This document shows positions 1 to 6,925 of a DNA stretch of 13,474 nt, piece after piece. Numbering within the stretch: position 1 is the first letter of the stretch; each line of letters starts with the position of its first letter. Below the pieces are notes generated by a model. It saw only the letters and a list, made by a program, of their open reading frames with translations. It had not been told where the DNA came from and ran no database searches. The stretch is from assembly GCA_051881395.1 (NCBI GenBank), contig JBJEPU010000080.1, positions 1-13,474 of the forward strand, written 5' to 3'. Source of the stretch: Fimenecus sp051881395 (GTDB taxonomy: Bacteria; Bacillota; Clostridia; Oscillospirales; Acutalibacteraceae). A program made the position numbers and the translations under genes.

Positions 1-930
1 GGTGATGGTCATGGTATCTTCCAGTTCCGGTTTCAAATCTACGCCGAAGATGATATTGGCGTCTTCATCCGCCGCCGCGCGGACGATACCCGCCGCAGTG
101 TCGATATCTTCAAGCCCGATGTCCTCGGAAGCGGCGATGCTGATGATAATACCCTTTGCGCCGTCAATGGTAGATTCCAACAGCGGGCTGGAAATGGCTT
201 TTTGCGCCGCCTGTTCGGCCTTGTCCTTCCCCGTTGCGGTGCCGACGCCCATATGCGCATGGCCGGCGTCTTTCATAACCGCAGTTACATCGGCGAAGTC
301 CAAATTGATAAGCGCGGGGTTGATAATCAAATCCGAAATGCTCTTGACGCCCGAACGAAGCACATCGTCCGCAATTTCAAAGGCGTTTGCAAGCGTAATT
401 TTCTGGTCGGAAACCTGTTTCAGGCGTTCATTGGGGATAACCACCAACGAGTCCACATGACCTGCAAGCTCGGCAATACCCGCCTCCGCCTGCTCCATAC
501 GGCGTTTGCCCTCAAACGCAAAGGGCTTTGTGACAATGCCGACGGTGAGAATGCCTTTTTCTTTGGCGATTTCGGCAATGACGGGTGCGGCGCCTGTTCC
601 TGTACCGCCGCCCATACCTGCGGTGATAAACACCATTTGGGTGTCGTTTAATGCGTCGATAATTGCGTCACGGCTTTCCTCCGCCGCCTTCTGCCCAACC
701 TCGGGCTTTGCGCCTGCGCCGCGGCCGCCGGTCAATTTTTCGCCGATTTGGATTTTCTGCGTGGCTTTGGAGAAGGTCAAGGTCTGCTTATCGGTATTGA
801 CGGCAATCAGCTCAATACCCGTCAGCCCCGCCTGCACCATACGGTTGACGGCATTCCCGCCGCCGCCGCCGACGCCGATAACTTTAATATTGGTTACATC
901 CTGAAATTCATTGTCCATTTCGTATGCCAT
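1..930 (-). CDS. ftsZ: Cell division protein FtsZ, C-terminus cut off by window edge
   Basis: FtsZ is the tubulin-like GTPase that polymerises into the Z ring at midcell and recruits the septal wall machinery. The first 310 residues are visible. They begin MAYEMDNEF and carry the nucleotide-binding glycine loop VIGVGGGGGNAVNRM (about residues 17-31), the tubulin signature GGGTGTGAAP (about 107-116), the NERLK segment (about 167-171) and the T7 loop NLDFADV (about 209-215) that completes the GTPase site of the next subunit. The frame is open through position 1, so the end of the second domain and the C-terminal tail that binds partners lie outside the window. The ATG at 930 has AGGAGG at 942-947, 11 bases upstream. 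It follows divIB after 181 bases and has its own promoter at 1015-1043, so it can be expressed apart from the upstream genes. No ftsA precedes it. The identification is certain. Confidence 0.98.
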   Translation of the reverse strand, partial: MAYEMDNEFQDVTNIKVIGVGGGGGNAVNRMVQAGLTGIELIAVNTDKQTLTFSKATQKIQIGEKLTGGRGAGAKPEVGQKAAEESRDAIIDALNDTQMVFITAGMGGGTGTGAAPVIAEIAKEKGILTVGIVTKPFAFEGKRRMEQAEAGIAELAGHVDSLVVIPNERLKQVSDQKITLANAFEIADDVLRSGVKSISDLIINPALINLDFADVTAVMKDAGHAHMGVGTATGKDKAEQAAQKAISSPLLESTIDGAKGIIISIAASEDIGLEDIDTAAGIVRAAADEDANIIFGVDLKPELEDTMTIT

Positions 931-941
931 AATATGAACAT

Positions 942-947
942 CCTCCT
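942..947 (-). promoter_or_regulatory. Ribosome binding site of ftsZ
   Basis: The minus strand reads AGGAGG, 11 bases before the ATG at 930. An ATG closer to the site (941-939) is out of frame with FtsZ and soon leaves the known protein sequence, so the ATG at 930 is the start. Confidence 0.85.
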
Positions 948-1014
948 ATATATATCTTCTGCTTTCACACAATATAGTTTGCGGCATTTCTGCCCCAATT
1001 AACCTATTTTGGTT

Positions 1015-1043
1015 ATTGTAACATAGTTCTTTCGGAATTTCAA
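1015..1043 (-). promoter_or_regulatory. Sigma-A type promoter of ftsZ with extended -10
   Basis: On the minus strand the -35 box is TTGAAA (1043-1038), followed by a 17-base spacer and a -10 box TACAAT (1020-1015). A TG one base before the -10 gives the extended TGnTACAAT form. The match to the vegetative consensus is strong (5/6 in both boxes, ideal spacing). Transcription would start near 1008, leaving a leader of about 78 bases before ftsZ. The promoter sits in the only sizeable gap of the cluster, which fits the known pattern of extra promoters for ftsZ. This is a sequence match only; no transcript start is shown. Confidence 0.75.
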
Positions 1044-1111
1044 CAGGTTTTTTCAGATTGACAAGTGGAACTGCCTGTCACGACAAGTAAATCATCTTTA
1101 CACGGGCTTTT

Positions 1112-2101
1112 TTATGCCGCTTTTGCGGTGGTTTCCGAATTCGGTTCGTCTGCCGTATTTCCCTGTAAAGGTGTTTCACTTACAGGCACGGTGGTTGTAG
1201 ACTCCGCCTCGGCATTTTGAAAGGCTTTTTTGTCAATGGAGAAATCAACACTCCCTTTAAAGCCCGGTGTATTTTGTTCACAGCGGTCTAAGGTGGCTTT
1301 GATAAAATCGGTTTTATTGGCAACCGACGCCGCCTCGCCGAGTTTTAACACAATGCGGTTTTGATAGGTCGCTTCAATTTGCAGTCGGTCACGGACATCT
1401 AACTGTGTAAGTCCGGTAATTCCACCATTTTGCAGGGCGGCAAAAACGGACACAAAGTCGGACGCGGCGCTTTCGTTTTCAAATGTAACAAGCTCGCCCG
1501 GCACGGCAGAGGAAACCGCCCCCGCCTCCAACACCAAAATATCGTCGGACAGCGCCACAACGCCATCCTCCAACACCTTGCCCGACGCATTCAGCAGAAT
1601 GTAAGCGTCGCCGTCCGCCAATGCGGCGGCCGCGGTCGCTTTGGTGACCGTGATGGTCACCGTGCAGGAAAGACTGCGTTTGATTTCCGCTTTTTCCACA
1701 TACGGCAGGTCTTTTTCAATCGCCGCGGCGGCATTTTTTGCGGAAGTTAAAAACATATTCTCGCCGACAGTGATGCCGGACGCCTCTATGATTTGCTCGG
1801 CGTTATAAATCTCATCGCCGGTAACCTCAATATTCGCAATCTTGAAAAACACTGTTAAGCACAACACGATTCCCACAGTCAAAATTACAACGGTAAGCAA
1901 TGTACCGATGAGGAGATTGCGGCGTCTGCGCCGCTTTTTTGCACGCTCGGCACGCAAGCGACGACGCTCGTCGTTGGAAAGCGGCTCACGCACCTGCCGC
2001 GGCGCGGGCGCTGTTGTGCGCTTCGTCGGTTGCGCATTCGTGCGTTTCTGTGTCGGCCGCGTGTTCGACGGGCGGCGTGTAGATTTGTTTTTCTCTTGCA
2101 T
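1112..2101 (-). CDS. divIB: Septal protein DivIB/FtsQ with POTRA domain
   Basis: DivIB (FtsQ in Gram-negatives) is a bitopic membrane protein that links FtsL/DivIC to the septal synthase. The 329 residues show a very basic, Pro/Thr-rich, probably disordered cytoplasmic tail (1-61, ending in an Arg/Lys run), one membrane segment (about 62-86), a POTRA domain starting IANIEVTGDEIYNAEQI (about 88-155), a beta domain to about 275, and an acidic Ser/Thr/Glu tail (about 290-329). This order is typical of the family, although the sequence is poorly conserved. The ATG at 2101 has AAAGGA at 2111-2116 with a 9-base spacer. It lies inside the 3' part of murA, so the first 39 codons are read in a second frame of murA DNA. 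The next possible start, GTG at 1993, has no binding site, which favours the ATG. No rho-independent terminator is evident after the TAA. Confidence 0.92.
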   Translation of the reverse strand: MQEKNKSTRRPSNTRPTQKRTNAQPTKRTTAPAPRQVREPLSNDERRRLRAERAKKRRRRRNLLIGTLLTVVILTVGIVLCLTVFFKIANIEVTGDEIYNAEQIIEASGITVGENMFLTSAKNAAAAIEKDLPYVEKAEIKRSLSCTVTITVTKATAAAALADGDAYILLNASGKVLEDGVVALSDDILVLEAGAVSSAVPGELVTFENESAASDFVSVFAALQNGGITGLTQLDVRDRLQIEATYQNRIVLKLGEAASVANKTDFIKATLDRCEQNTPGFKGSVDFSIDKKAFQNAEAESTTTVPVSETPLQGNTADEPNSETTAKAA

Positions 2102-3359
2102 AGTCCTGTATCCTTTTCACATCCGCACCGAGCGAAGCCAAAACGGCTTCAGGTGCCTCATACCCTCTGTCAATATGTTCCACACCGCCAAGCACCGTTT
2201 CACCGTGAGCGGCAAGCCCCGCAATCATCAACGCAAAGCCACCGCGCAAATCCGGCGCTGTCGCATGCACGCCCGTCAAATACGGTACGCCTTCAATGAC
2301 TTCGGTGCGCCCTTCCACGCTGATTTTCGCGCCGAAGCGTACCAATTCCCCCGCGTGCTTGTAGCGGCTCTCAAAGATATTTTCTACAATGACCGAAGTG
2401 CCGTCTGCCACGGTCAGCATCGCGGAAAGCGGCGCCTGCACATCGGTCGGAAAGCCCGGGTAGGGCATGGTTCTTGTCATTTTTACACGGTGCAGCCGCG
2501 GCGGTGCGCTTAAACAAATCCAACGGTCACTGCACCGCAAATCACAGCCCGCCTCTTTGAGCACGGGCAGCAGCGCCCCCAAATGTGCAGGAATAATATC
2601 CCGCACGCAAATGCGCCCTTGGGTAACGGCGCCTGCAAGCAAATAGGTGGAGGCGGCAATGCGATCGGGAATGACCGTATGGCTTGTGCCGTGCAGAGTG
2701 GGCACGCCGTCTATGACGACGGTACTGTCCCCCGCGCCGTGGATATGCGCGCCGCAGGCATTCAAATAATCTGCCAAGTCGCTGATTTCCGGCTCGCGCG
2801 CGGCGTTGGTCAGCACCGTTCTGCCCTTTGCCGTCGCGGCGGCGATAATGATATTCTCCGTGGCGCCGACACTCGGAAAGGTCAAGGTAATCCGCGCGCC
2901 CGTAAGCCCGTCGGGGGCTGTGAACTGCAATTTTCCGGCGTCCTCGGTGAGTTTTGCACCAAGCTGCTCCATAGCAGACAAATGCAAATCTATCGGCCGA
3001 AGACCGATTTCGCACCCACCGGGGGTGGACAGACGTGCTTCTTTTGCGCGCCCCAAAATCGCACCTAAAAAAACGACCGAGGAGCGCATTTCGCGCATCA
3101 GTTCGTCGGGAATTTCACAGCCCGACATACCGCTTGCATCCACCGTGACCGTGTGCCCGGTACGGCTGACGCGGCAACCGAGATGCGTTAGAATTTTAAT
3201 TGCCGCGTCCACATCGGACAGGCGCGGACAGTTATGTATTTCCGAAACGCCGCCCACAAGTGCAGACGCCGCCAAAATCGGCAAAGCGCTGTTTTTAGAA
3301 CCGTGCACCTCGATTTCGCCGTTTAGGCGCTTTTGCCCGTGAATGATGATTTTTTCCAA
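1986..3359 (-). CDS. murA: UDP-N-acetylglucosamine 1-carboxyvinyltransferase MurA
   Basis: MurA transfers enolpyruvate from phosphoenolpyruvate to UDP-GlcNAc, the committed cytoplasmic step of peptidoglycan synthesis. The protein shows the N-terminal GSKN motif (Lys22, Asn23), the catalytic loop PGGCEIGLRP with the PEP-binding, fosfomycin-target cysteine at Cys116, the YPGFPTDVQAP motif with the catalytic Asp (about 306), and RGYE near residue 400. I chose the TTG at 3359 because AAGGGG (3368-3373) lies 8 bases upstream and the product then begins MEKIIIHG as in the family; the GTG at 3368 would overlap that site. The product is 457 residues, about 30-40 more than usual. Homology ends near LGADVKRI, and the last 40 residues are a low-complexity tail rich in Ala, Glu and His. 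That tail is read from DNA that also encodes the start of divIB. In the Bacillus cluster this slot holds murB. Confidence 0.95.
   Translation of the reverse strand: MEKIIIHGQKRLNGEIEVHGSKNSALPILAASALVGGVSEIHNCPRLSDVDAAIKILTHLGCRVSRTGHTVTVDASGMSGCEIPDELMREMRSSVVFLGAILGRAKEARLSTPGGCEIGLRPIDLHLSAMEQLGAKLTEDAGKLQFTAPDGLTGARITLTFPSVGATENIIIAAATAKGRTVLTNAAREPEISDLADYLNACGAHIHGAGDSTVVIDGVPTLHGTSHTVIPDRIAASTYLLAGAVTQGRICVRDIIPAHLGALLPVLKEAGCDLRCSDRWICLSAPPRLHRVKMTRTMPYPGFPTDVQAPLSAMLTVADGTSVIVENIFESRYKHAGELVRFGAKISVEGRTEVIEGVPYLTGVHATAPDLRGGFALMIAGLAAHGETVLGGVEHIDRGYEAPEAVLASLGADVKRIQDYAREKQIYTPPVEHAADTETHECATDEAHNSARAAAGA
2111..2116 (-). promoter_or_regulatory. Ribosome binding site of divIB, inside murA
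   Basis: The minus strand reads AAAGGA nine bases before the ATG at 2101. It sits in the murA codons for the conserved end of that enzyme (VKRI). It is the main reason to accept that divIB starts within murA rather than at the GTG at 1993. Confidence 0.65.
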
Positions 3360-3367
3360 GTTCAGCA

Positions 3368-3373
3368 CCCCTT
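3368..3373 (-). promoter_or_regulatory. Ribosome binding site deciding the murA TTG start
   Basis: The minus strand reads AAGGGG, eight bases before the TTG at 3359. The GTG at 3368-3366 begins on the last base of this site and so cannot use it. A hairpin ends two bases upstream (3376-3415). Confidence 0.7.
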
Positions 3374-3375
3374 AC

Positions 3376-3415
3376 CATAGGAAGCGGGGAATTCCCCTCT
3401 GCGTTTTATCCTATG
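3376..3415 (-). repeat. Nested inverted repeat between murG and murA
   Basis: An outer pair CATAGGA (3376-3382) and TCCTATG (3409-3415) encloses a perfect 12-base palindrome GGGGAATTCCCC (3386-3397). In the transcript this would form a bulged hairpin of about 40 bases that ends two bases before the murA ribosome binding site. There is no T run after it on either strand, so it is not a standard rho-independent terminator. A role in translation or mRNA processing is possible but only inferred. Confidence 0.55.
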
Positions 3416-3436
3416 CAAAGGTGCCCTCGGCGGTGA

Positions 3437-4567
3437 TTACTCTGCGGGCTGTGCCAACGAAACGATAATATCGCAAATGACTTTTGCGGAATCCGTTACC
3501 GCCATTTTTTTGGCATTTTCGCCGAGTGCCTGTAAGGCTTTTCGGTCATTCTTTAAGGCGTCTACCATCGCAATCAATCGTTCAGCGGTCAAATCTTTTT
3601 CTTCTAAAATCTGCGCCGCGCCGTTGTTCACAAGTGCCATCGCATTGTGGTATTGGTGGTTTTCGGCGACATTCGGTGACGGAATTAAAATGGAGGCTTT
3701 GCCCGTTGCCTCTATTTCGGAAAGAGACGACGCCCCCGCGCGGCCGATGACCAAATCCGCGGCGGCAAGGCAGGTGTCCATATCGTCAATGTATTCCCGA
3801 ATGATAACATTTTTAGCCTTGTCCAAATCCACGCCCTGCTCGCGCAGTTTGTCAGGCACCCATTTTCCGTATTTGCCCGTGGCGTGCAGGAAAAACAGGT
3901 CTTTGTCAGTATAGCGCGCGGCAATGAGCTCTGTCATCGCCTCGTTAATCGCTTTCGCGCCGAGACTGCCGCCCATCGACAAAATCAGCATTGCATTGTC
4001 AGGTACAGAGAGCGCGGCGCGCGCAAAATCACGGTCCGCCTCCAAAATCTCGTGCCGTACGGGCAGTCCTGTCACAATCGGCTCGACTTTGCAGGCAGAG
4101 AAATGCGCCCTTGCCGCATCGACGGTAAGCATAACCGCATCGGCGGTTTTTGCGAGCGCTTTATTCGTTACGCCCGGGTAGGCGTTTTGCTCGTGAATGG
4201 CAGTTTTGATGCCCATTTTGGCGGCGGTACGCAATACCGGTCCGCTGACATAGCCGCCAAAGCCCACAACCACATCGGGCGCGAAATGCTTTAAAATCTG
4301 TTTGACTTCCCCAGTGGATTTGAACAGCAAGCCTACGGTTTTTATGTTTTTTACAATATTTTTCGGTGTGGGTTTTCGTTGAAAGCCTGCAATTTCAATG
4401 GTTTTGAACGCAAAACCCGCCGCGGGCACCAAGCGTGCCTCCATATGGTCCGCCGTGCCGATAAACAAAATCTCCGCATCGGGATAACGGCGTTTCACCT
4501 CGCCTGCGGCACTGAGTGCAGGATTGATGTGCCCGCCCGTACCGCCTGCGGCAAATACAATTTTCAT
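3437..4567 (-). CDS. murG: Lipid II synthase MurG
   Basis: MurG is the GT-B fold glycosyltransferase on the inner face of the membrane that adds GlcNAc from UDP-GlcNAc to lipid I, giving lipid II. The 376 residues have the family motifs in order: GGTGGH (8-13), GFGGYVSGP (102-110), HEQNAYPG (125-132), MGGSLGA (198-204), and the donor-binding stretch RAGASSLSEIEATGK (276-290) followed by ENHQ (302-305). Length is usual. The ATG at 4567 gives the normal family start; the nearest binding site, AAAGGGG at 4581-4587, is 13 bases away, rather far, and lies in a short CCC-GAAA-GGG hairpin, so translation may depend partly on coupling to ftsW, which stops 24 bases upstream. MurA follows after 77 bases holding a nested hairpin. 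Confidence 0.97.
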   Translation of the reverse strand: MKIVFAAGGTGGHINPALSAAGEVKRRYPDAEILFIGTADHMEARLVPAAGFAFKTIEIAGFQRKPTPKNIVKNIKTVGLLFKSTGEVKQILKHFAPDVVVGFGGYVSGPVLRTAAKMGIKTAIHEQNAYPGVTNKALAKTADAVMLTVDAARAHFSACKVEPIVTGLPVRHEILEADRDFARAALSVPDNAMLILSMGGSLGAKAINEAMTELIAARYTDKDLFFLHATGKYGKWVPDKLREQGVDLDKAKNVIIREYIDDMDTCLAAADLVIGRAGASSLSEIEATGKASILIPSPNVAENHQYHNAMALVNNGAAQILEEKDLTAERLIAMVDALKNDRKALQALGENAKKMAVTDSAKVICDIIVSLAQPAE

Positions 4568-4591
4568 AACGCTATATGTTCCCCTTTCGGG

Positions 4592-5857
4592 TTAATTTTT
4601 TTCGAGCCGTGAATAGCGGGAAACCGACAATACCACGCCCATTTCAAACAACAGCATCATCAACGATGTGCCGCCGTAGCTGAAAAACGGCAGGCTGATT
4701 CCGGTATTCGGCAAAGCGTCGGTCACAACCGCGATATTGAGCGCGGTTTGCAATCCCACTTGGAACACAATACCCATTGCGAGCAGTGCACCGAATCGGT
4801 CCTTGGCGCGCAAGCCGATTTTGACGCCGCGTGCAACCAACAGAACATACAAAAGAATGATGCCCACCGCGCGCAAAAATCCGAGTTCTTCGCAAACAAT
4901 CGCAAAAATGAAGTCGTTTTGCGGCTCGGAAACATACAAATGCTTTTGCTTGGAATTGCCGAGCCCTGTGCCGAACAGCCCGCCCGAGCCGATGGCATAC
5001 AAGGAGTTGTTCGTCTGCCAGCGTGCACCGCGCGGCTCATAGGTTTTGTCGAGCCACGCCGTAATGCGTTCGCCCGCATATTTTTCGAGAATTTCGGGAT
5101 TGAAAATAAAAAACACCACGGCGGCAACCGCCAATATGCCGATTAAAATAAACCAATGCTGTTTGACTTCGCCCAAGAACATCATAACAACACCGATAGC
5201 TAAAATCAAAATCGTACCTGACAGGTGATTTTCAAGATACACAAGCCCGGCGGTCACGGCAATCACAACGCCGTATAAGCAAAGCATCACAAAGGAGTCA
5301 TAGACCACAATTTTGCCGTTCGACAGCTCTTTTACGGTTTTGGAAAACTTCGAGGGGTTTTCGCGTTTACCGATAATACGGTTGTGGCTTTTGTCCATGT
5401 GCCACGCGCAAAACAGAATAATTGCAAGCTTTGCAATCTCCGACGGCTGAAAGGTGAACAGCCCGAGGTTAATCCATCGGTGAAAGCCGTCTTTGACCGG
5501 CGGCAAGAACAAAACAATCACCAACAAAAACCACGAAAAAATGATAGCAGGAATGGCAAACAGCTTAAAATAATCGTAGCGCACCTTCGACACCAAAAAC
5601 ATGGCAATCACGCCCGCTACGGCAAACACCAGCTGGCGTTTAAAGAAGTACGCGCTGTCGCCGCCTTCGTTATAATATGCGTAAGTATAGCTTGCGGAGA
5701 ACAGCATCACAAGGCCGATGGTCAAAATGGTGATGACCAACAGCAAAAAAGGCACATCAAGCTTGCCGACCGCCCAAAAATCCGAACGCTTTTTGGCTGT
5801 TTTTTGCGGCGCTTTTTTTGCCGCGGTCCTTTGGGGTCTTGCAGCAGCATTCGCCAA
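4592..5857 (-). CDS. ftsW: SEDS peptidoglycan glycosyltransferase FtsW/SpoVE
   Basis: SEDS proteins of this type polymerise lipid II into glycan strands together with a class B penicillin-binding protein; the partner here is probably the PASTA PBP encoded upstream. The 421 residues have a basic Ala/Lys tail (1-30) and about ten membrane segments. Family motifs are FQPSEIAKLA (136-145), ENHLSGT (209-215), GSGGLFGTGLGNSKQK (290-305), DFIFAIVCEELGF (315-327) and the C-terminal FFSYGGTS (391-398). In the large extracellular loop, RITAWLDKTYEP (264-275) has Glu274 where I would expect the conserved catalytic Asp (Asp297 of Escherichia coli FtsW). The cytoplasmic loop at about 154-187 is longer than I recall for the family. 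The start is a TTG with a full AAAGGAGG (5866-5873) eight bases upstream. The sequence alone cannot tell a division FtsW from a sporulation SpoVE. MraY stops 36 bases upstream. Confidence 0.95.
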   Translation of the reverse strand: MANAAARPQRTAAKKAPQKTAKKRSDFWAVGKLDVPFLLLVITILTIGLVMLFSASYTYAYYNEGGDSAYFFKRQLVFAVAGVIAMFLVSKVRYDYFKLFAIPAIIFSWFLLVIVLFLPPVKDGFHRWINLGLFTFQPSEIAKLAIILFCAWHMDKSHNRIIGKRENPSKFSKTVKELSNGKIVVYDSFVMLCLYGVVIAVTAGLVYLENHLSGTILILAIGVVMMFLGEVKQHWFILIGILAVAAVVFFIFNPEILEKYAGERITAWLDKTYEPRGARWQTNNSLYAIGSGGLFGTGLGNSKQKHLYVSEPQNDFIFAIVCEELGFLRAVGIILLYVLLVARGVKIGLRAKDRFGALLAMGIVFQVGLQTALNIAVVTDALPNTGISLPFFSYGGTSLMMLLFEMGVVLSVSRYSRLEKN

Positions 5858-5865
5858 AATGCTCT

Positions 5866-5873
5866 CCTCCTTT
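5866..5873 (-). promoter_or_regulatory. Strong ribosome binding site fixing the ftsW TTG start
   Basis: The minus strand reads AAAGGAGG, eight bases before TTG at 5857. No ATG or GTG offers a better start, so the non-ATG start is well supported. Confidence 0.85.
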
Positions 5874-5893
5874 CAGAAATTCGGAAATTCCGT

Positions 5894-6925
5894 TTATACG
5901 CGCACGCCGCCGTAGTAGAACAGCAACAGCCCCACAGCCGCCCCGAGCGCGTTGACAAGGGTGAAAATCACCACGATTTTTTTCTCTTTCCAACCGCACA
6001 TTTCAAAATGATGGTGAATCGGCGCCATTTTGAAAATGCGCTTGCCGTGCGTTGCTTTGAAATAGCCGATTTGCAATACATCCGACAGCATTTCAATCAC
6101 ATAAATAATGCCGAAGAACAAAATCATCAGCGGGCAATCAATCGCATACGCGAGCGCGACTACCATACCGCCCAAAAACATAGAGCCTGTGTCCCCCATC
6201 ATAATTTTCGAGGGATTCCAATTCCAAATGAGATAGCCGAGGCAACCGCCCATTAACGCACCCGCCAAAAGACTTACACCGAACAGGCCCTTTAAGCACG
6301 CGGCAATTAAGAACGCAAGCGCCGCAACGGCGGTAACAGAGCCGCAAAGCCCGTCGACGCCGTCGGTAAAATTCACGGCGTTCACCGTCGCGTAAATCGC
6401 CGCCATACCGAAAATCCAAAAGAAAAAGTGTAAATCCACATTGCCGACAAACGGAATATACATATAAGTATTACCGGACATATACAGCGCGCCGAGGTAC
6501 GCGAGCATCAAAAGAATTTGCGCAATGGATTTTTGTGTAATCGTCAGCCCCAAATTGCGCTTTTTCACAACTTTAATATAATCGTCTGCAAAGCCGATAA
6601 GCCCAAAGCCCAAAGCCATCAAAATACCCGCAATGAGCTTGATTTTCATACTGTCCTCGACCAAAACGCCGCTGGTCAAGAGTTTTCCGCCGAGCAAATA
6701 ATCCGTCAGCGCCACGGCGGCAAAGGCAACCACGGTACTGATAATAAACATAAACCCGCCCATAACGGGTGTGCCCTGTTTCGACTTGTGCCACGCGGGG
6801 CCGATTTCCAATATAGTTTGCCCGAAATGCAGTTTTCTAAGCCACGGAATGAGTACAAAGCCGAGTAAAAATGCAATTAAAAAACTGATTGCGATTGCAA
6901 GAACGATTGCCAATACGGTATTCAT
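5894..6925 (-). CDS. mraY: Phospho-MurNAc-pentapeptide transferase MraY
   Basis: MraY is the integral membrane enzyme that transfers phospho-MurNAc-pentapeptide from UDP to undecaprenyl phosphate, forming lipid I. The 343 residues are mostly hydrophobic, in agreement with ten membrane helices. Visible motifs are KQGTPVMGG (about 49-57), the Mg-binding FADDYIK (112-118), NFTDGVDGL (185-193), GDTGSMFLGG (244-253) and the MraY-specific APIHHHFE (301-308). I chose the ATG at 6925, which shares four bases with the murF stop (ATGA), with GGAAG at 6931-6935; a GTG four codons earlier lies further into murF and lacks a site. The overlap points to translational coupling with murF. The next gene is ftsW; the murD usually found in between is absent. 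Confidence 0.98.
   Translation of the reverse strand: MNTVLAIVLAIAISFLIAFLLGFVLIPWLRKLHFGQTILEIGPAWHKSKQGTPVMGGFMFIISTVVAFAAVALTDYLLGGKLLTSGVLVEDSMKIKLIAGILMALGFGLIGFADDYIKVVKKRNLGLTITQKSIAQILLMLAYLGALYMSGNTYMYIPFVGNVDLHFFFWIFGMAAIYATVNAVNFTDGVDGLCGSVTAVAALAFLIAACLKGLFGVSLLAGALMGGCLGYLIWNWNPSKIMMGDTGSMFLGGMVVALAYAIDCPLMILFFGIIYVIEMLSDVLQIGYFKATHGKRIFKMAPIHHHFEMCGWKEKKIVVIFTLVNALGAAVGLLLFYYGGVRV

Noticed and set aside
1842..2513. Plus-strand open frame of 223 codons opposite murA and divIB
   Set aside because: It is antisense to both genes, with Arg-rich low-complexity sequence and no family match that I recognise.
5384..6256. Plus-strand open frame of 290 codons across the ftsW-mraY junction
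   Set aside because: It is antisense to two well-supported membrane protein genes; the sequence is rich in His, Arg and Gln as antisense of hydrophobic codons gives. No domain is visible.
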